Notes under the pieces: generated by a model | Database searches by the model: none | The model's input: only the letters and a program-made list of their open reading frames with translations | What the model was told of the DNA's origin: nothing | Source of the DNA: Cryomorphaceae bacterium | GTDB lineage: Bacteria; Bacteroidota; Bacteroidia; Flavobacteriales_D; SKUL01 | NCBI GenBank assembly: GCA_007695365.1 | Contig: REDV01000102.1 | Location: forward strand, 1-64,000 | Length of the DNA stretch: 64,000 nucleotides | Reading direction: 5' to 3' | In this document: positions 60,188-64,000 of the stretch, piece by piece | Layout of the letters: each line of letters begins with the position of its first letter | Numbering within the stretch: position 1 is the stretch's first letter | Program-made: the position numbers and the translations under genes

Positions 60188-61480
60188 ATGGAAACAACAA
60201 CACAAATGTCGGCCGCTACTGCAGCGGCCATCGAGCGCGAAAATAAACACGGAGCCCACAATTACCACCCATTACCTGTAGTACTTGAGCGCGGGGAGGG
60301 TGTATATGTGTGGGATGTGGACGGAAAGAAATACTTTGATTTTCTCTCTGCGTACTCCGCAGTGAATCAAGGTCATTGCCACCCTCACATCATTGGAGCT
60401 TTAAAGACGCAGGCCGAAAAACTCACCCTTACCTCACGGGCTTTTCACAGCGACGCTTTGGGCGAGTACGAGGAGTTTGTAACAAACTATTTTGGATTCG
60501 ACAAGGTGTTGCCCATGAACACAGGAGCCGAGGCTGTTGAGACAGCCATTAAGCTATGCCGCAAATGGGCTTATGAGCGCAAAGGAGTGGCATCCGATAA
60601 GGCCAAAATTATTGTATGCGACCAGAATTTTCACGGTAGAACCACTACCATCATTTCATTCTCCAACGATGAGGATGCCCGCAGAAATTTTGGCCCTTAC
60701 ACACCCGGTTTTATCCGCATTCCATACAACAACCTGAAAGCGCTTGAGCAGGCTTTGGAGGACAAGGACGTGGCTGGATTTCTGGTGGAGCCAATTCAGG
60801 GCGAAGCCGGTGTAATGGTGCCAGACGCCGATTTTCTCCCAAAAGCAGCGGCCATGTGTCGCGAGCGAAACGTGCTCTTTATCGCCGACGAGGTGCAAAC
60901 AGGTATTGCCCGAACCGGAAGTTTGCTGGCCGTTTGTGGCAATTGCAATTGCGAAAATGCTTGTGAGCGAGGCAATAGCTACACGCGACCGGATGTTTTG
61001 ATTCTGGGTAAAGCGCTCTCCGGAGGAGTATATCCGGTTTCGGCGGTGCTGGCAAACAATGAGGTGATGGATGTAATCAAACCCGGGCAGCACGGTTCTA
61101 CATTTGGTGGAAATCCGCTGGCAGCTCGCGTGGCTGTTGCAGCCCTGGAGGTAGTGAGCAACGAAAAACTCGCTCAGCACGCCCGCAGAATGGGTAATAT
61201 TTTCCGCACAGAAATGGAGAAGTTTATTACCGATTCTAAAACCGTAGTGAAGGTGAGGGGCAAGGGTCTGCTGAATGCCATTGTCATCAACGATTCGCCC
61301 GAGGGCAAAATGGCTTGGGAGATTTGCCTCAAATTGCGCGACAACGGTTTACTGGCCAAGCCAACCCACGGTAACATCATCCGTTTTGCGCCACCGCTGG
61401 TGATGACCGAGGAGCAGTTAATGGAATGTATTGACATCATCAAGCGCTCCATCAACCAATACGAAGCAAGCCGCGGCTAG
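60188..61480 (+). CDS. rocD: Ornithine--oxo-acid transaminase
   Basis: 430 residues, a class III PLP aminotransferase. Moves the delta-amino group of ornithine to 2-oxoglutarate, giving glutamate semialdehyde, in arginine/ornithine breakdown or proline formation. PLP Lys275 in [50 protein letters not shown] are the family motifs. A Cys-rich insert ([10 protein letters not shown], about 256-265) sits before the Lys, a feature I associate with Bacteroidota members. ATG at 60188 with a long leader. Confidence 0.95.
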   Translation: METTTQMSAATAAAIERENKHGAHNYHPLPVVLERGEGVYVWDVDGKKYFDFLSAYSAVNQGHCHPHIIGALKTQAEKLTLTSRAFHSDALGEYEEFVTNYFGFDKVLPMNTGAEAVETAIKLCRKWAYERKGVASDKAKIIVCDQNFHGRTTTIISFSNDEDARRNFGPYTPGFIRIPYNNLKALEQALEDKDVAGFLVEPIQGEAGVMVPDADFLPKAAAMCRERNVLFIADEVQTGIARTGSLLAVCGNCNCENACERGNSYTRPDVLILGKALSGGVYPVSAVLANNEVMDVIKPGQHGSTFGGNPLAARVAVAALEVVSNEKLAQHARRMGNIFRTEMEKFITDSKTVVKVRGKGLLNAIVINDSPEGKMAWEICLKLRDNGLLAKPTHGNIIRFAPPLVMTEEQLMECIDIIKRSINQYEASRG

Positions 61481-61502
61481 GCGTGTTGCTTACATTTGCT
61501 TT

Positions 61503-61510
61503 TATCTTTG
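61503..61510 (+). promoter_or_regulatory. Possible promoter -7 box of the SLC13 gene
   Basis: TATCTTTG, an exact TAnnTTTG match, ends where the rocD terminator stem begins. A second match (TACATTTG, 61491-61498) lies just upstream. ATG of the transporter at 61577. Confidence 0.4.
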
Positions 61511-61544
61511 CCCGCGTAGCCAATCAAAGGTGCGCGGGTTTTTT
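61511..61544 (+). terminator. Terminator of rocD
   Basis: CCCGCG (61511-61516) pairs with CGCGGG (61533-61538) across a 16-base loop, and is followed by six T. It starts 31 bp after the rocD stop. Confidence 0.65.
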
Positions 61545-61576
61545 CTGCGACCACCCGAAAAGATAAACACAACCAA

Positions 61577-63370
61577 ATGACCACAGCTGCAATTATTACG
61601 CTCATCATCATTGGGTTGGCAATTGGGCTTTTCGTTTGGGAAAAATTCTCCGCTGATCTTGTAGCCCTGCTCGCCATGGTGGCTCTCGTCTTTACAGGCG
61701 TGCTCACCCCCGAAGAAGGCATTGCTGGTTTTGCCAATCCCGCCACCATTACCGTGGCTTTCATGTTTGTAATCAGTGCGGCTCTGCTTAAAACCGGTGC
61801 TATGCAGGTGGTTGCGCTGCGGCTCGCTGCAGTGTTCAAGACCAACTTTAACCTGGGCATGTTTTTAATGTTGCTTCTAATCGCCGTTACATCTGCGTTT
61901 ATCAATAACACGCCGGTGGTTGCGGTATTTCTCCCGGTGGTTATTAAAATTGCCCACAGTTCGGGTAAAGCGGCTAGTAAAATGCTTATTCCCTTGTCAT
62001 ATGCCTCCATTCTGGGAGGTGTGTGCACACTGATAGGAACTTCTACCAACCTGCTTGTGAACGGTATGGCGGTTCAGCGAGGCTTGCCGGCCATAGGCAT
62101 GTTTGAGTTTACGCTGATGGGACTGGTTTTTCTCGTTGCCGGATTGTTGTACATCATGTTTGCTGGAATTCGCGTGCTTCCCACACGAAAGCTCAACGAA
62201 TCTCTTCAGGAGCGATACGAATTGCGTAAGTATCTCTCAGAAATAGAGTTGCTACCCGAATCACCCTGGGTGGGACATCGTATTATGGACAGCGAGCTTG
62301 CGCGAGATGTGGGCCTGGACATCATCGAGGTGAGGCGGGGAGAAGAGGTATTTCCGATGCCACCCGGTGATTTTGTGCTGCGTAGCTACGACAAACTCAA
62401 GGTACGTTGTGACGTGGAGAAGCTTAAAACCTTGAAAGACCGTGAGCGAATTTCCATGAATACCAGTGTAAAATTAGGAGATAATGACCTGATGGGCGCG
62501 CAATCCTCGCTGGTAGAGCTTGTGGTAACGGTAGAGTCGGAATTTGTAAATAAGACATTGAAGGAGGTTGATTTCCGGCGAAGTTTCCGCGCTATTCCTA
62601 TCGGGATTCGCCATCGTGAAGCACTTATGCACGATCATTTGTACGACGTTATTCTTCAACCCGGAGACATTATTCTGGCCGAAGTTAAAACCCACTACGT
62701 AGAGGAGTTGCGGAAAATGGAGCAACATTCGCCATCGCCTTTTATACTTCTTTCGGAAGACAAGGTGCGCGATTTTGATCAGGCAGGTTTCCGCAAGGTG
62801 CTCGCGATAGTTGCTGCCATGGTAGGGCTGGTATCATTTGGTGTGCTGTCTATTTTGCCGGCCTCGGTGGCAGCTGTGGTGCTTTTGGTGCTTATTGGCC
62901 AGCTTAATATGAAAGAGCTCTATCAGGCCATTAACTGGAAGATTGTGTTTTTGATGGCCGGCACCCTGAGTTTCGGAGCAGCCATGCATAAATCCGGTTT
63001 GGATGTGGTGGTCGCAGGCGGTATTACTACACATGTTGGTATGTGGGGACCTATTGCCGTGCTTTCGGCGCTGTATCTCATAACCTCACTTTTTACCGAA
63101 ATTATGTCGAATACGGCCGCCGCGGCCTTGATGACTCCCATTGCCATTTCAGCCGCACTGGGCTTGGATGTGAGTGTGATGCCGTTTCTTATCGCGGTAA
63201 TGTTTGCCGCGTCGGCTAGCTTTATGACCCCCATTGGTTACCAGACCAATACCATGGTTTACGGCACCGGCCATTATCGGTTCGCCGATTTCCTGCGAAT
63301 AGGTGCTCCGTTGAATTTACTGTTGTGGATTCTGGCCACCCTGTTGATTCCGGTACTCTTCCCATTTTAG
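61577..63370 (+). CDS. SLC13-type (divalent anion) transporter with two RCK_C domains
   Basis: 597 residues. Transmembrane segments flank a cytoplasmic insert (about 205-390) with two RCK_C/TrkA-C domains (the first about 220-290, the second about 300-370). Helical hairpin motifs: INNTPVVAVFLPVV, GGVCTLIGTSTNLLVNG near the N-terminal half and EIMSNTAAAALMTPIA, TPIGYQTNTMVYG near the C-terminal end, all typical of SLC13/DASS-like carriers. Substrate may be sulfate, phosphate or a dicarboxylate; not decidable here. Confidence 0.93.
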   Translation: MTTAAIITLIIIGLAIGLFVWEKFSADLVALLAMVALVFTGVLTPEEGIAGFANPATITVAFMFVISAALLKTGAMQVVALRLAAVFKTNFNLGMFLMLLLIAVTSAFINNTPVVAVFLPVVIKIAHSSGKAASKMLIPLSYASILGGVCTLIGTSTNLLVNGMAVQRGLPAIGMFEFTLMGLVFLVAGLLYIMFAGIRVLPTRKLNESLQERYELRKYLSEIELLPESPWVGHRIMDSELARDVGLDIIEVRRGEEVFPMPPGDFVLRSYDKLKVRCDVEKLKTLKDRERISMNTSVKLGDNDLMGAQSSLVELVVTVESEFVNKTLKEVDFRRSFRAIPIGIRHREALMHDHLYDVILQPGDIILAEVKTHYVEELRKMEQHSPSPFILLSEDKVRDFDQAGFRKVLAIVAAMVGLVSFGVLSILPASVAAVVLLVLIGQLNMKELYQAINWKIVFLMAGTLSFGAAMHKSGLDVVVAGGITTHVGMWGPIAVLSALYLITSLFTEIMSNTAAAALMTPIAISAALGLDVSVMPFLIAVMFAASASFMTPIGYQTNTMVYGTGHYRFADFLRIGAPLNLLLWILATLLIPVLFPF

Positions 63371-63380
63371 GAGCACAAAA

Positions 63381-63411
63381 AAAACCGGAGTTCTGCTGAA
63401 CCCCGGCTTTT
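63381..63411. terminator. Bidirectional terminator between SLC13 gene and gltA
   Basis: AAAACCGGAGTTC pairs with GAACCCCGGCTTTT around TGCT (one mismatch and a GC/AT difference), with A/T runs on both sides. It serves the two convergent genes. Confidence 0.75.
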
Positions 63412-63432
63412 GAATCCGTTTAATTGCGAAGA

Positions 63433-64000
63433 TTAGCGCTGCTCAATCGGCTTGTACTGACGATCTACTGAACCGTTGTATATCTGGCGGGGACGTCCTA
63501 TCGGCTCGCCGCGTTCAATCATTTCTTTCCACTGGGCAATCCATCCGGGTAAACGTCCGATGGCAAACATTACGGTAAACATTTCGGTGGGGATACCAAT
63601 GGCGCGGTAGATGATACCTGAGTAGAAATCTACGTTGGGGTACAGTTGACGATCTACAAAGTACTCGTCTTTCAGTGCGTGCTCTTCTAGTTTCTTGGCA
63701 ATTTCCAGTACCGGGTCGGAGATGCCCAATTTGTTCAATACGTCGTCGCAGGCTTTTTTGATGATGCGAGCCCGCGGGTCGAAGTTTTTGTACACGCGGT
63801 GTCCGAAGCCCATCAGTCGGAAGCTGTCGTTCTTGTCTTTGGCTCGATCAATCCAGCGGTCAATATTTCCGCCGTCGGCCTTAATCATTTCGAGCATTTC
63901 GATTACCGCCTGGTTGGCACCTCCGTGGAGCGGGCCCCAGAGTGCTGCAACCCCTGCAGAAATAGAAGAGTAGAGGTTTGCCTGCGATGATCCCACAATT
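63433..64000 (-). CDS. gltA: Citrate synthase, C-terminal part (start off window)
   Basis: 189 codons to the window edge; the start is off the right side. Condenses oxaloacetate and acetyl-CoA to citrate. The active-site features of the small domain are present: [15 protein letters not shown] (catalytic His), [14 protein letters not shown] (His), and [15 protein letters not shown] (catalytic Asp). C-terminal [20 protein letters not shown] matches the family. Convergent with the SLC13 gene. Confidence 0.95.
   Translation of the reverse strand, partial: IVGSSQANLYSSISAGVAALWGPLHGGANQAVIEMLEMIKADGGNIDRWIDRAKDKNDSFRLMGFGHRVYKNFDPRARIIKKACDDVLNKLGISDPVLEIAKKLEEHALKDEYFVDRQLYPNVDFYSGIIYRAIGIPTEMFTVMFAIGRLPGWIAQWKEMIERGEPIGRPRQIYNGSVDRQYKPIEQR

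Noticed and set aside
1-64000. CRISPR arrays, tRNA, rRNA, prophage or integrative elements
   Set aside because: No spaced direct repeats, no tRNA-like T-loop sequence in an intergenic gap, and no recombinase, capsid or transposase gene was seen.

Overview
The window is one contiguous piece of a Bacteroidota chromosome, most like Flavobacteriales. Many proteins end in type IX secretion (T9SS) C-terminal domains, and there are a gliding-motility type C-terminal domain, a TonB-dependent receptor with a carboxypeptidase-like N-domain, and families largely confined to this phylum (DUF3810, DUF4924, DUF2911, DUF4625-like, MnmD without its oxidase half). Promoters match the Bacteroidota -7 box TAnnTTTG and starts lack Shine-Dalgarno sequences. 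I see no rRNA, tRNA, CRISPR array, insertion sequence or phage gene. Coding density is high; the two longest gene-free stretches are about 440 bp each (10042-10479 and 55037-55472).

Layout. 1-2906: the first 968 codons of a huge repeat-rich secreted protein that runs off the left edge. 3.1-10.0 kb: a lipoprotein, an ABC ATPase/permease pair with His/Asp-rich periplasmic loops, hemB, a DUF1566 lipoprotein, moaA with a TauE-type exporter, and a DUF2911 protein. 10.5-16.4 kb: a complete drug-efflux operon (MarR regulator, adaptor, and one 1462-residue polypeptide joining the RND pump to the TolC channel). 16.5-24.3 kb: alpha-2-macroglobulin lipoprotein plus penicillin-binding protein 1C, with a probable ATT start joining them. 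24.5-27.9 kb: a large T9SS-exported beta-propeller protein. 28-29 kb: mnmD and a NUDIX hydrolase. 29.1-32.8 kb: TonB receptor operon. 33.0-34.7 kb: an ECF sigma factor followed by a membrane protein that looks like its anti-sigma factor but carries PKD and T9SS type-B domains. 34.7-40.6 kb: DUF3810 protease-like protein, prolyl oligopeptidase, two tiny paralogous cysteine-rich lipoproteins too short for ordinary ORF cut-offs, and a T9SS-exported peptidylarginine-deiminase-like enzyme. 40.7-42.3 kb: a BlaI/BlaR1-like pair in which the BlaR1 homologue ends in a TonB C-terminal domain, with three operator half-sites upstream. 42.3-50.7 kb: esterase, MltF, a T9SS cargo, AcpH, a LytS/LytTR two-component pair, a SiaC-like protein, and an OmpH-like/DUF4924/AlbA_2 operon. 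50.6-54.2 kb: kdsD-kdsA-MOSC operon (Kdo synthesis for LPS), YceI, and a split YeeE/YedE sulfur transporter. 54.4-64 kb: START-domain protein, CotH-type T9SS cargo, rlmD, rocD, SLC13 transporter and the C-terminal part of citrate synthase.

The genes are mostly housekeeping and cell-envelope functions. The items I rate most unusual are the sigma/anti-sigma pair whose membrane partner carries a T9SS sorting domain (33004-34685), the RND-TolC fusion with an internal signal peptide (12035-16423), the deiminase with PPAD-like architecture (38757-40571), the tandem mini-lipoproteins with duplicated promoter and terminator (38095-38689), and the BlaR1-TonB fusion with overlapping operators (40693-42300).
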